A stretch of DNA of 64,000 nt from Pseudoruegeria sp. HB172150 (GCF_013184805.1 NZ_JAATNG010000008.1:1-64000), one strand, 5' to 3'. Positions 1 to 8,269 are shown, numbered from the stretch's first letter. A program made the numbers and translations. The notes: generated from the sequence alone by a model not told the origin.

Positions 1-93
<93 letters not shown>

Positions 94-112
94 GCTTCGA
101 CAATAGAGACCT

Positions 113-146
113 GCAAAGGGCCGCCAAATCGGGCGGCCCTTTCGCG
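113..146 (+). terminator. Rho-independent-like terminator of tuf
   Basis: A 9-10 bp GC-rich hairpin (AGGGCCGCC, 5-base loop, GGGCGGCCCT) starts about 24 bases after the tuf stop and is followed by TTTCGCG. The T-run is short but the stem is strong and well placed. Confidence 0.8.
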
Positions 147-159
147 TTCAATGCGCTGT

Positions 160-242
160 CGATTAACCTGAATCACGGAATGCTGCCTGAAAACCCAGAT
201 TTCATCGCGTTCCTTAGTGGGTTCTGTATCAGGTTAGAATCG
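160..242. repeat. Imperfect nested inverted repeat
   Basis: CGATTAACCTGA (160-171) pairs with TCAGGTTAGAATCG (229-242) with a two-base bulge, and inside it AACCCA (192-197) pairs with TGGGTT (218-223). It lies between the tuf terminator and the 3' end of the reductase gene. It could be a weak transcript-end structure for the leftward reductase gene or a relic of a repeat; no T-run is present. Confidence 0.4.
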
Positions 243-256
243 AAACCCTGTGGGGT

Positions 257-1276
257 TCAAGCCAGCCCGCGTTCGATCAGGCTCCGGGCCATGTCGGTGA
301 CGGACTGCGCGCCGGTAATCGGTGCCCGGCAGAGCAGGCGCCGCGCGCGGCTGGCGTCGAGATACGGGTTGTAGCCCAGTTCGTTCATGGTGGCCCGGAC
401 ATCGCCATCGAACAGCGAGAGGATGCGGAGCAGCCAGTCCGGCGCCTGCCGCGTCGGGATACTTCCCGCACGATCGGGGAAGGCCTGTACAAGCACTTGC
501 GCCGCCTGTTTCAGCAATAACGTATCGAACGCAGTCAGATGTCGTTTGCCCGCCGCCGAAGGATCCTTCATGGCGGCGACATGGATACGGGCGAGGTCGC
601 GGACGTCGATTTGATGGATGTAGAGCTTCGGCAGCATCGGAAAGTCGCCTGTCAGGATCCGCCGGATTACGGCGCCGGAGGTGCCCGGATCGTTGTCCAG
701 TAGTGGGCCGGATATAAAGCCCGGATTGATTACGGCCAACTCGGGACCACCATCGTAGGCCATTTCCCAAGCTTTCCGTTCTGCCAAGACCTTTGAGGTG
801 GCATAGGCGTTCAACCGCCCGTCTTCCGGGTTTGCCCAGTCATCCGGCCCGAGCTGGTCCAGCCTGCTTGCGCCCCGACGTCCAGCAACGATGGCGACCG
901 TCGAGGAGGTGAGGACGATGCGGTCGACCCGCGCATTTCGGGCGGCGGTGAAGGCGCGTTCGGTGCCCGCGACCGCCGGGCCGATGAGTTCCTGCGGATC
1001 CTTCGGCATGGTCGTGACGAAGGGCGAGGCGGAGTGGATCACGTAACGCACGCCCTCGGCGGCATTAGCCCAGCCGTCGTCGGCGGTCAGGTCGAGCGTG
1101 ACGAAGTCCAGCCGCGAGGTGTCGGCGCCAGCGGCTTCCAGCGCCTGGCGCGTCGCATCCGCACGCTGCGGATTGCGTAGGCTTCCGCGGAGGGTGTATC
1201 CCGAATTCAGGAGCTCCAGAGCGACGTGGCCACCCAGAAAGCCGGTAATGCCGGTCAGAAGGACTGTGTCAGACAT
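257..1276 (-). CDS. NAD(P)-dependent epimerase/dehydratase-family reductase (extended SDR)
   Basis: A 339-residue extended short-chain dehydrogenase of the dihydroflavonol-4-reductase/aldehyde reductase group. The N-terminus carries the dinucleotide-binding glycine motif TGITGFLGGH (about residues 7-16), and a YATSK active-site motif follows in the middle. Such enzymes reduce aldehydes or ketones with NADPH; the substrate cannot be told. The start at 1276 is chosen because GGAG lies just upstream on this strand; an upstream extension would run through the operator sequences. It is divergent from the TetR gene at 1353, which is probably its repressor. The arrangement resembles inducible aldehyde or xenobiotic detoxification. 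Confidence 0.88.
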   Translation of the reverse strand: MSDTVLLTGITGFLGGHVALELLNSGYTLRGSLRNPQRADATRQALEAAGADTSRLDFVTLDLTADDGWANAAEGVRYVIHSASPFVTTMPKDPQELIGPAVAGTERAFTAARNARVDRIVLTSSTVAIVAGRRGASRLDQLGPDDWANPEDGRLNAYATSKVLAERKAWEMAYDGGPELAVINPGFISGPLLDNDPGTSGAVIRRILTGDFPMLPKLYIHQIDVRDLARIHVAAMKDPSAAGKRHLTAFDTLLLKQAAQVLVQAFPDRAGSIPTRQAPDWLLRILSLFDGDVRATMNELGYNPYLDASRARRLLCRAPITGAQSVTDMARSLIERGLA

Positions 1277-1298
1277 TTCGGTCTCCAGTTGAAGATAA

Positions 1299-1333
1299 GA
1301 ACGAACTGAACGATAATCGTTCATATCGTTCAT
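1299..1333. promoter_or_regulatory. Operator array for the divergent TetR regulator
   Basis: TGAACGATAATCGTTCA (1307-1323) is a perfect palindrome around one central base. Its right half ATCGTTCAT (1316-1324) is repeated directly at 1325-1333, and a related AGAACGAAC half lies just to the left (about 1299-1307). The array sits between the SDR and TetR starts, as expected for a TetR dimer repressing both genes. The symmetry is seen in the sequence; the binding protein is inferred from position. Confidence 0.75.
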
Positions 1334-1352
1334 TTGTGTGGAGGTGTCAAGG

Positions 1353-1919
1353 GTGAGTCCGGCAGCGTCGGCGAAAGCGCGTGAGCGGGTTGAGCGGGTC
1401 GTGGCGGCGGCGGAAGCGCTGTTCGTGGCGAACGGACTGCGGGGTACCACGATGGAGGCGATCGCGAAGGCGGCGGGCGTAGCGAAGCCGACGCTCTATT
1501 CCTACTATCCCGACAAGGAGGCAGTGTTCGCAGCAGTGATCGCGGCGGTGGTGGAGCGAATGAAGGCGGTGGCGGATGTCGAATTCAACGGCGACGGTCC
1601 ACCGGACACGCGGATCGCGCGGGGGCTGACGGCGAAGTACGAGGCGGTGCGGGAGCTGCTGCAAGGGTCGCCGCATGCGCTGGAACTGATGGGCAGCAAG
1701 CACCATCATGCCAAAGCGGAGTTTGCGGATCTGAACCGGTGGTTGGTGGAGCGGCTGTCGGGGATTCTGGTGGCTGCCGGTTGGAACGATGGCATTGCCA
1801 CGGAACGCGCGCGGCTGTTGATCGCCTGCGGCGAGGGGATCCATGACCGCGCGATGGACATGGAAGAACTATCGCGCCAGATGGATTTCGTGACGCGGCG
1901 GTTGCTGGCCGAAACCTAA
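1353..1919 (+). CDS. TetR/AcrR-family transcriptional regulator
   Basis: A 188-residue one-component repressor. The N-terminal helix-turn-helix is clear (AAEALFVANGLRGTTMEAIA, then AGVAKPTLYSYYPDKEAVFA, about residues 15-58), followed by a variable ligand-binding domain. GTG at 1353 is preferred because GGAGG (1340-1344) sits 8 bases upstream; GTG codons at 1338 and 1344 are alternatives. It is divergent from the SDR gene, with a palindromic operator array between them, so it probably controls that reductase and itself. Its stop overlaps the tail of the convergent Hint-domain gene by a few bases. The ligand is unknown. Confidence 0.9.
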   Translation: MSPAASAKARERVERVVAAAEALFVANGLRGTTMEAIAKAAGVAKPTLYSYYPDKEAVFAAVIAAVVERMKAVADVEFNGDGPPDTRIARGLTAKYEAVRELLQGSPHALELMGSKHHHAKAEFADLNRWLVERLSGILVAAGWNDGIATERARLLIACGEGIHDRAMDMEELSRQMDFVTRRLLAET

Positions 1920-2490
1920 ACGGAGGGTCCGGAGCGCAGCAATTGTTGCAGCAACTCGGGGCCGTGCAGGAAGGTTTCGAAGGCAGGGCCACTAGCCCAA
2001 AGTGCCTGCAACCCGTCGATCAGTAACAGAACGAAGGCCGACGACACGTCGCGCGGCATCAGGTCGACCCCGGCGGCCCGGTCAGGCGGCCGGCTGCGAT
2101 CAGCGCACCTGGCCGTTCCGGTTCATGCAGAAGCGAAGCGCGCACGCGGACCCGGTGCGACGAGGACAAGATAACATCGTAACGCGGGCTGTTGATGCCG
2201 AAGACGCCGCAGGCAACACGCACTGCCCGCAGGTGACCCACCGCGTCCGGGTGATCCGACTGCGGCGCGATGCGGGTCACTGGGCGCCATCCGCCTTTGT
2301 GCGTCCAAACGTGATGACCGGGACGCAGCACATCGGCCGGGACAGCGCCGCCATCCGCCTCGACCAACGTTCCGGCGGCAAGGCAAGCCAGTGTCGGTAA
2401 GCGCGCGCGGATGGGATCTAGCCGGTCATCCCCGGTCCAATACGGGGTGAGGGTTGTGTCGAATTGAATTTCCTGACGCAGAACGGACAT
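1916..2490 (-). pseudogene. Hint-domain protein, frameshifted
   Basis: The first 143 codons (2490 to 2059) encode a Hint (hedgehog/intein-type) domain: CLAAGTLVEADGGAVPADVL with the leading Cys, then LRPGHHVWT and DVILSSSHRVRV. Translation stops at TGA 2061-2059. The expected rest of the domain continues in the -1 frame to TAG at 1918-1916 (LLLIDGLQALWASGPAFETF, then LHGPELLQQLL), matching the usual Hint C-terminal pattern. One extra G in the run at 2068-2071 would restore a single protein of about 190 residues. The two halves meet in a TGATG overlap, so coupled translation or -1 slippage is possible. An AAGGTAAG ribosome site precedes the start. Hint proteins self-process and are common, mostly uncharacterised, in Rhodobacterales. 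A sequencing error is the main alternative. Confidence 0.72.
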
Positions 2491-2655
2491 GACGGTCTTA
2501 CCTTGAACGGGTGCATCGTCGCCGCACCGCGCCGAGAATTGGTGAACGTGGCGGTCCGGCCGACCGTCATCAAAGGTATGTTTAGAAACCCGGACCTGTG
2601 CCGCTGCTTAGGGCTTGATTTCGCCCTGCGAAGCCCGTAGCAGGAGGCTCGGCCT

Positions 2656-2731
2656 AGGGGTGTAGCTCAGTTGGTAGAGCATCGGTCTCCAAAACCGAGG
2701 GTCGGGGGTTCGAGCCCCTCCGCCCCTGCCA
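2656..2731 (+). tRNA. tRNA-Trp (anticodon CCA)
   Basis: A full cloverleaf: acceptor AGGGGTG pairs with CGCCCCT, D-arm GCTCAGTTGGTAGAGC, anticodon stem TCGGT/ACCGA with loop CTCCAAA, T-arm with GGTTCGAG, and an encoded CCA end (2729-2731). The anticodon CCA reads UGG. In related genomes secE and nusG follow this tRNA; here no secE is seen and an IS remnant follows. Confidence 0.96.
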
Positions 2732-3122
2732 GGCCAGATCCCAGTATCAGTCATGTACGCAGCGGCGCCGGGCGAGGTCTACCGTTATCTGGTTCTGGCA
2801 CTAACGGTTCCGCTGCCTATGCTGATGCCGTTGGCGAACACTGCCGTCGAGGTTACTGCTGAAGTTCCGAGGGCCAGGCTGAACGTGCGTTTCGACCTGG
2901 GCATCGCGGCGAGCCAGAAGATTGTTTTTTTACTTCGTAGGCTGGCGGCCGGACGACATAGCTCGCCCGGTCCGGCCTGAGCTGACTATTGCGCGGGCTG
3001 AAGTAAACGATGACGGTTTTTGTCGAGGCGGCGGCGCATGGCGATGAATTTCAGATCGCGCCTACGAGTTCCACGGGATTGGCCAAATTCTTGGCGAACT
3101 CCCGCCCGGTTAGGGCATCTGG
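2732..3122. other. Stretch without a convincing gene
   Basis: Between tRNA-Trp and the transposase remnant only short open frames occur, without codon bias, ribosome sites or family motifs. The right part (about 2986-3122), just before the transposase start, may be the flank of the same decayed mobile element, but this is not demonstrable from the sequence alone. No secE reading frame was found. Confidence 0.6.
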
Positions 3123-3440
3123 ATGAAGATGCCATCGACACTGCCGCGCCTCGTGGGCTTTCGGTTCGCCCCGCATGATCGTCGCCTATGTGGTCTGGGC
3201 ATACCATCGTATCGCTCTGAGCACCGCCGCCGCCGAAGATCTACAGCCCGAGCGGGGGTGTGCTGGTCAGCCGGGAGGCCGTCAGGCAATGGGTGAACCG
3301 GCTTGGCCGCCACTCTGCCGATTGCATCAGACACGACAGGCCCCGCGTAGCCGGCATATGACATCTGGATGAGGTGGTCATCCCGATCAGGGCCGGAAAC
3401 ACTGGTTGTGGCGAACGGCGGATGCGCACCAACTTGCTAG
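3123..3440 (+). pseudogene. IS6-family transposase remnant, multiply disrupted
   Basis: Pieces of an IS6-family DDE transposase appear in order but in different frames: MKMPSTLPRLVGFRF at 3123, VAYVVWAYHRIALSTAAAED (about 3183-3242), EAVRQWVNRLGRHSADCIRH with RPRVAG (about 3278-3355), an in-frame TGA where the family usually has Trp, then HLDEVVIPIR, which contains the first catalytic Asp, and after another frameshift GRKHWLWRTADAH (to about 3435). About the first 100 of roughly 235 residues remain; the other two catalytic acids are gone. The copy is inactive. It marks an old insertion or rearrangement next to tRNA-Trp. Confidence 0.85.
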
Positions 3441-3445
3441 TTAAA

Positions 3446-3469
3446 GGCGCCCCGATTTCATAGGGCGCC
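3446..3469 (-). terminator. Terminator of the response-regulator operon
   Basis: GGCGCCC (3446-3452) and GGGCGCC (3463-3469) form a 7-bp stem with a 10-base loop about 30 bases beyond the stop of the leftward regulator gene. Read on the minus strand the stem is followed by TTTAACT. Confidence 0.65.
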
Positions 3470-3500
3470 GTGTTCGTTTCTAGGCCAGAGCGACAGCCGA

Positions 3501-4124
3501 CTACTTTTTCGCGAGCGCGATAAGCTCCGCCACTGACTTTACGCGCAACTTGGACAGGATTTGCGCGCGGTGATGATCGACCGTTCTGGGGCTGATCCCG
3601 AGACGGGCAGCGAGCTCCTTACTGGAGACCTCGGAAGGGTGCTGCACGATGCGCTCCGCAATTTCCCTTTCCCGCGCCGAAAGCAGCCGAAACCGGCTTT
3701 CCAGAGACTGATCGGCGCTTTTCTTCGCGACCAGTTCCTTGCAGAGTTCGAAGCAGGCTTCGATCCGCTCAACCAGATCGCGCTGCCGGAACGGTTTCTC
3801 AAGAAAGTCGACGGCCCCGGCCTTAATCGCCTGAACGGTGACCGGAATGCCGCCATGGCCGCTGATGAAGATGATCGGCAGCATCAGCCCCTTGGAGGCG
3901 ACGGCTTCCTGAAGTTCGAGACCGTTCATCCCGGGCATGCCATAGTCGAGGATTAGGCAGCCTGTACGATCGGCCCCCACATCTTCCAGGAAGGAACTGG
4001 CAGCGCTGTAGCCCTCGACGTTGTAGCCGCGTTTCTCTAAGCCCCGCATCAAAGACGCGCGGATGTCATCATCGTCATCGACGATGAAAACGGTCAGCGG
4101 TTTCTGCAGCGAGATCTGTGTCAT
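3501..4124 (-). CDS. FixJ/DctR-type two-component response regulator
   Basis: A 207-residue regulator with an N-terminal receiver domain (about 8-125) and a C-terminal LuxR-type helix-turn-helix (about 145-205, with LSAREREIAERI and SSKELAARLGISPRTVDHHR). The phosphoacceptor is Asp60 in CLILDYGMPG; acidic residues in VDDDDD, Ser88 and Lys110 in FLEKPF complete the switch site. Its start overlaps the stop of the upstream histidine kinase (ATGA, 4121-4124), so the two are co-translated and almost surely cognate. FixJ-family regulators activate transcription after phosphorylation. Target genes are not evident nearby. Confidence 0.93.
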   Translation of the reverse strand: MTQISLQKPLTVFIVDDDDDIRASLMRGLEKRGYNVEGYSAASSFLEDVGADRTGCLILDYGMPGMNGLELQEAVASKGLMLPIIFISGHGGIPVTVQAIKAGAVDFLEKPFRQRDLVERIEACFELCKELVAKKSADQSLESRFRLLSAREREIAERIVQHPSEVSSKELAARLGISPRTVDHHRAQILSKLRVKSVAELIALAKK

Positions 4125-6517
4125 GTGCCAGTTTCACCCCGGACGTCGAAATCTGATATAGCGTAGCTGTCTTCAGTCGGCCGGCGGCTTGTCGCTTCGC
4201 TCCTTAGTTGAAGGGTCACGGTGAAATGAAATAGCGCGCCGCAGGTATCCGTGGACTCGTTCCAGATCGTTCCGCCATTTGCCTCCACTATGGATTGACA
4301 GATCGAAAGACCGAGCCCCATCCCGGCGGATTTCGTCGTCTCGAATTGGTTGAACAGGTTGATCCCACTGTCTATCCCCGGCCCGTTATCCTGTACGCTG
4401 ACCTTTAGGAGGCCGCCGTCGCGCACCGCAAGCACATGCACGCGACGATCCCGAACGGAACTTGCGGTCAAGGCTTCGAACGCGTTGTGGAACAGGTTCA
4501 CCAGTACTTGGGCGATCTGCACTCGGTTGGCATAGACGGGCGGCAGGTTCGGTTCCAACCGGGTCTCAACGGTTACTCCGGCCTCGTTCGCCTCGGCCCG
4601 GACGAGGTGCAGCGTCTGGTGCAGCAGGTCCTCGAAGGTGAAGACTGACTTTGCGGATCCGTCCTTCTGGATGAAGTCGCGCAACGCGTGAATGATCTCG
4701 CCGGCTCGGAGTGATTGCCCCTCGATGGCCGACAGGATTTCGCGCATCTCGGACATGTCGGCATCGTCTTGCGACAGGACCAGCAGCGCAGTGTCGGCGT
4801 TCTGGGCAATCGCCGTCAGAGGTTGGTTTAACTCATGCGCAAGACCCTTGGCCATCTGCCCCATGGTATTGCCACGGGCCAGATGCGAGATGTCCTTGTT
4901 CAGCTTCTTGATCTGGTCCTCGGTCGCCTTGGCCGACGTGACGTCCTCCATAGTCATGACCGAGTGCAGCAGCGTTCCCTTCTGGTCGCGAATAAGGATC
5001 ACATTCACAGTCGCCCAGATGACGGTCTTGTCCTTCCGGACGCAGCGCATCAGCCGGTTGACCGAAATGTCGTGCCCATCGGCGCCGTGCCCGAATAGGC
5101 GCGGCACGGTCTCTTCCGGATGCGCGATGTCGGCGAAGTGCATTTGCAAGAGCTCCGGTTCGCTGAAACCGGTAATCGCACAGAAGCGCGCATTCACACG
5201 GATGATGGCGCCGGTTTCCGGGGAAATCTGCGCCATGCCCTGTGGTGAGAGCCTGAAGGTTTCGCCATATTCCAGCTCAGCCTCACGCCGCGCGACGGCT
5301 TCCTTGGCAAGTGCACTGTTAGCGCGCTCAAGCTCCCTGTAGGTCTTCGGCGCCGGAGCATCGGGATCGATCTCGCCCGAGGAGATCTTCGTTGTCCGGA
5401 TCTCAAAATCTCGGACCGGGCGATAAATGTACCTCGAAACCACAAGCGCGATAAGGCTGGTGCCCAGCGTCACGAGGACGGCGAACCACATGTTCTGCCG
5501 TCGGTTCTGTTTGAGAGCGCCGGTGAAGTCGCCTTCCGGCGCATAGACCGCGATAGTCCAGGGCAGCTTCTTGCTGATGACCGGCAGGATCGACGCGACA
5601 TAGCTCGAGTTGTGATAGGTAAACTGCGACTGCGTTTCCACCTCAACTGGAAACCCACCAGCCAAGGCCAGCGGCCCAAAAGCCGCCCGAGCGATCGGGT
5701 CATCGATCTCGCTAATTTCCGAGAACCTCAGGGTGCCATCGCTGGTTAAGATCTTGATCAGTTCCTGATCCGGGTGCGCGACGACATCACCGTTGTGGTT
5801 GATGATCAAGGCGCTGCCGTGTTCACCGATACTGAGGCGCGCCAGGAACTCCGAAATGGCACTGATCTCGATATCCACACCGATGACTCCCCGGATAGCG
5901 CCGTCCTCCTGCAGCACCGGCGACGCCAAGGTGATACCTGGTTGTTGCGAGGTGAAGAAGATATAGGGATCGGTCCATATAGTCGTGCTTTCCCGGACGG
6001 CCTTTTTGTACCAGGGGCGGCTTCGCGGGTCATAGGTGTCCTCGGGATCGAGACCACGCTCGACTTGTGTGAAATCGTCATTGCGCCAGATCAGTTCTGT
6101 CCAGCGGCTGCCGCCATCCGCTCGGATGATCTTACTGCGAAATTCGGCGGGGCCATCATGAGCGCGCATGACGTAAACGAAGTCGCCGTCCCGACCACCG
6201 TAGTAAAGGCCGGAGAATTGAGGCGTGATCAGCAACTGCTGGAACAGAAGCTTTTCCACGAGTTCCGGGTTGTCGCTGGCTACGACACTGTTCTCTGCAA
6301 GGCGTGCCGCCAGTTCTGCCGCGCTTTCAGCGGGTTGAAGAAACCCCTTGGAATGCTCGGCAGTGTTGATCCCTGCTTCGCGAAGCAGGTCTCGCGCATG
6401 CTCGATCAGGGTACGTTCCGAAGTGACGTAGGAAGACGTGACGACAAGAAAGATCGCTAGCACCTGGAGGCCGATGAGCCCAACAGCGAGTACCGAACCA
6501 AGTGATCTGCTTTTCAC
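4121..6517 (-). CDS. Membrane sensor histidine kinase (dCache-PAS-HisKA-HATPase)
   Basis: A 798-residue kinase. Order: transmembrane helix (about 8-30), periplasmic double-Cache sensor (about 40-330, with the typical YDPRSRPWY at 162-170), second transmembrane helix (about 344-364), short linker, PAS domain (about 420-530), HisKA with phospho-His561 in LAHELNQPLT, and an ATPase domain with N-box NLFHNAFEAL (674), DNGPGI (710) and GMGLGLS (732). The start codon is GTG at 6517. The periplasmic Cache fold suggests sensing of a small extracellular ligand such as an organic acid or amino acid. It is the first gene of a two-gene operon with the FixJ-type regulator. No transporter that would hint at the ligand is adjacent. 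Confidence 0.93.
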   Translation of the reverse strand: MKSRSLGSVLAVGLIGLQVLAIFLVVTSSYVTSERTLIEHARDLLREAGINTAEHSKGFLQPAESAAELAARLAENSVVASDNPELVEKLLFQQLLITPQFSGLYYGGRDGDFVYVMRAHDGPAEFRSKIIRADGGSRWTELIWRNDDFTQVERGLDPEDTYDPRSRPWYKKAVRESTTIWTDPYIFFTSQQPGITLASPVLQEDGAIRGVIGVDIEISAISEFLARLSIGEHGSALIINHNGDVVAHPDQELIKILTSDGTLRFSEISEIDDPIARAAFGPLALAGGFPVEVETQSQFTYHNSSYVASILPVISKKLPWTIAVYAPEGDFTGALKQNRRQNMWFAVLVTLGTSLIALVVSRYIYRPVRDFEIRTTKISSGEIDPDAPAPKTYRELERANSALAKEAVARREAELEYGETFRLSPQGMAQISPETGAIIRVNARFCAITGFSEPELLQMHFADIAHPEETVPRLFGHGADGHDISVNRLMRCVRKDKTVIWATVNVILIRDQKGTLLHSVMTMEDVTSAKATEDQIKKLNKDISHLARGNTMGQMAKGLAHELNQPLTAIAQNADTALLVLSQDDADMSEMREILSAIEGQSLRAGEIIHALRDFIQKDGSAKSVFTFEDLLHQTLHLVRAEANEAGVTVETRLEPNLPPVYANRVQIAQVLVNLFHNAFEALTASSVRDRRVHVLAVRDGGLLKVSVQDNGPGIDSGINLFNQFETTKSAGMGLGLSICQSIVEANGGTIWNESTDTCGALFHFTVTLQLRSEATSRRPTEDSYAISDFDVRGETGT

Positions 6518-7286
6518 GTTTCAATTCCCGAGCATCTCAGGTCGACAGACTCTGTGATTAACGGTCTGCGTTGCCGGACCCCCTGACCAAATCCGCAACC
6601 GAAAAAAACCTCTCACGACTCTGCCGAAATAGGTAATTTCCCCTAAGTCAGTAAGCGCCTTAACTGTGAAAATACAGCCAAGTGTGTGAAATTGGCGGCA
6701 CAGGCAATTTAACACGTTCAATTTATGGACAGGATTACAGCCGCCGAATGCTCGCCGGCTCATCGGCTGACGAACGGAAAGTTGCCATCCCGGGACTAGC
6801 TGACATTGCGAGACTGGTCGCTGCGACTGGTTCGTAAGCCACCGACGACTACGGCCGATTTGAAAGGTGCGGGTGCTGACGCCTGAACGGACAACAGGCG
6901 TCAGCACCACCAAGACGCGATCGGGGCAATCGCGCGCTCGTCAGGCACTCGGAGAAGACTACAGCGTGCGGTCTATTGAACAGGGGAAAGAAGGGGATGT
7001 CCCAAACTCAACCGAATGCAAGAACGCTTCCATGATGAGGCAGAACGCTGCCGGGTTGAATTCGTAACATTGCCTAGACGCTACGACACCACGGCATATG
7101 TTAATTGGCTCATTTGAATGAGTTTTTTGCCTCAACTTGCGGGCGATTCACCCCGTTTCCCCGCCTTGAAACAAGTGGCTGAAAGAACGATTGCGGTCGG
7201 CTTTGGACTCTTGGCCGGCCTGTTCGAAAGCGCCTACTATGACGTCCATTTCCGCCGTGTCGTATCCGGCAAGGGCGGGTTGGATT
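6518..7286. other. Long intergenic region without a supported gene
   Basis: About 770 bases between the kinase start and tRNA-Arg. Open frames on both strands are short and lack family motifs, sensible composition or ribosome sites. It holds the kinase promoter region, including TAGGTAATTTCCCCTA at 6630-6645, a perfect 14-bp inverted repeat at 6872-6908 and a weak CTCAT/ATGAG hairpin followed by six T's at 7109-7128. Coding density is much lower than in the rest of the window. Confidence 0.6.
6872..6908. repeat. Perfect 14-bp inverted repeat
   Basis: GGTGCTGACGCCTG (6872-6885) and CAGGCGTCAGCACC (6895-6908) are exact reverse complements with a 9-base loop. No T-run follows on either strand. 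It could be an RNA hairpin, a dyad operator, or the trace of a mobile element. Confidence 0.8.
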
Positions 7287-7363
7287 TGGTGACCCCGGCA
7301 GGATTTGAACCTGCAACCTATCCCTTAGGAGGGGATTGCTCTATCCAATTGAGCCACGGGGCC
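7287..7363 (-). tRNA. tRNA-Arg (anticodon CCU)
   Basis: Read on the minus strand from 7363: acceptor GGCCCCG pairs with CGGGGTC, D-arm GCTCAATTGGATAGAGC, anticodon stem ATCCC/GGGAT with loop CTCCTAA, T-arm GGTTCAAATCC, discriminator A and an encoded CCA (7289-7287). Anticodon CCT reads AGG, a rare arginine codon in such GC-rich genomes. Confidence 0.95.
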
Positions 7364-7501
7364 ACGCAGTCCGGCAGCACGATTTCGCCCGCCGACAGGC
7401 CTGGTGATATTCGCTTGCGCCCGCACTGTCATCCCGAAACTACGTCTCGCTCAGCGAGCCAACGCGCTGTACCCTGCCAACAGGCCTGATACACTCCGAC
7501 T

Positions 7502-8269
7502 ATGAATCCATTGCGTAGTATTTTCGGGGGAAGGGTACGCGGCCCCTCCCGGGAACTGTTGTCATTCCCCCCGCCTCTTCCGGACGAAACCTTCTATGCC
7601 GTCGGTGATGTGCATGGTCGTTTCGATCTGTTGTGTCGTCTGGTCGAGAAGATCCAGCGGTCTGATCCGTCTGTGCCGATCGTCTGTGTCGGGGATTACA
7701 TCGACCGGGGCGAGAATTCGCGTGCCGTCCTAACCTTTCTAAAGCTGCTTCCGGAGTACCGCAACGCACCGGTGATCTGCCTGCTGGGAAACCACGAACA
7801 GATGTGCCTTTCAATGATCGACGATCCCTCCCGGCATGCCGACCGATGGCTGCACTACGGCGGGCTACAGACAGTAGCGAGTTTCGGCGTTGCCCTTAGC
7901 AAAGGCAACCGAGAAACGCGTGCCCGCAAGCTGCGCGACGATCTCGTTCAGGCGATGGGCGATGACATGATCGCTTGGATACGCAGCCTGCCCAGTTACT
8001 GGCAGTCGGGGAATATTGTGGTCACACATGCCGGCGCCGACCCACTGGTCCCAATCGCGAACCAGCCGAAGAACAACATGATCTGGGGCCATCCGGAATT
8101 CACGACCGCGCGCCGCAACGACGGCATCTGGGTCGTGCATGGGCATACAATCACGGACCGTCCTACCGCCGAATCCGGGCGGATTGCCATCGACACTGGC
8201 GCCTATGCCACGGGGCAACTTAGTGCGGCGCGCATTTCCCCCGAAGGTATCGCTTTCGTCACGGCCTGA
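7502..8269 (+). CDS. Metallophosphoesterase, serine/threonine protein phosphatase-like
   Basis: A 255-residue phosphoesterase of the calcineurin-like (PPP) superfamily, with all four metal-binding signatures in order: GDVHG (about 38), GDYIDRG (about 64), GNHEQ (about 98) and HGHT (about 214), plus THAGADP before the last. It should hydrolyse phosphomonoesters, perhaps phosphoproteins, with two metal ions. No signal peptide is seen, so it is probably cytoplasmic. The SGNH hydrolase and a ribokinase-like kinase follow on the same strand. The substrate is unknown. Confidence 0.88.
   Translation: MNPLRSIFGGRVRGPSRELLSFPPPLPDETFYAVGDVHGRFDLLCRLVEKIQRSDPSVPIVCVGDYIDRGENSRAVLTFLKLLPEYRNAPVICLLGNHEQMCLSMIDDPSRHADRWLHYGGLQTVASFGVALSKGNRETRARKLRDDLVQAMGDDMIAWIRSLPSYWQSGNIVVTHAGADPLVPIANQPKNNMIWGHPEFTTARRNDGIWVVHGHTITDRPTAESGRIAIDTGAYATGQLSAARISPEGIAFVTA

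Noticed and set aside
2753-2980. 75-codon frame after tRNA-Trp
   Set aside because: Starts inside a non-conserved stretch, has no ribosome site and no family resemblance; it does not look like SecE.
6521-6913. 130-codon frame on the minus strand upstream of the kinase
   Set aside because: Odd composition, contains both a large inverted repeat and promoter-like sequence, no recognisable motif.
7109-7128. CTCAT/ATGAG hairpin with six T's
   Set aside because: A five-base AT-rich stem with no gene ending before it on that strand; not called as a terminator.
7118-7489. 123-codon frame running through tRNA-Arg
   Set aside because: It crosses the tRNA gene on the opposite strand, so it is accidental.
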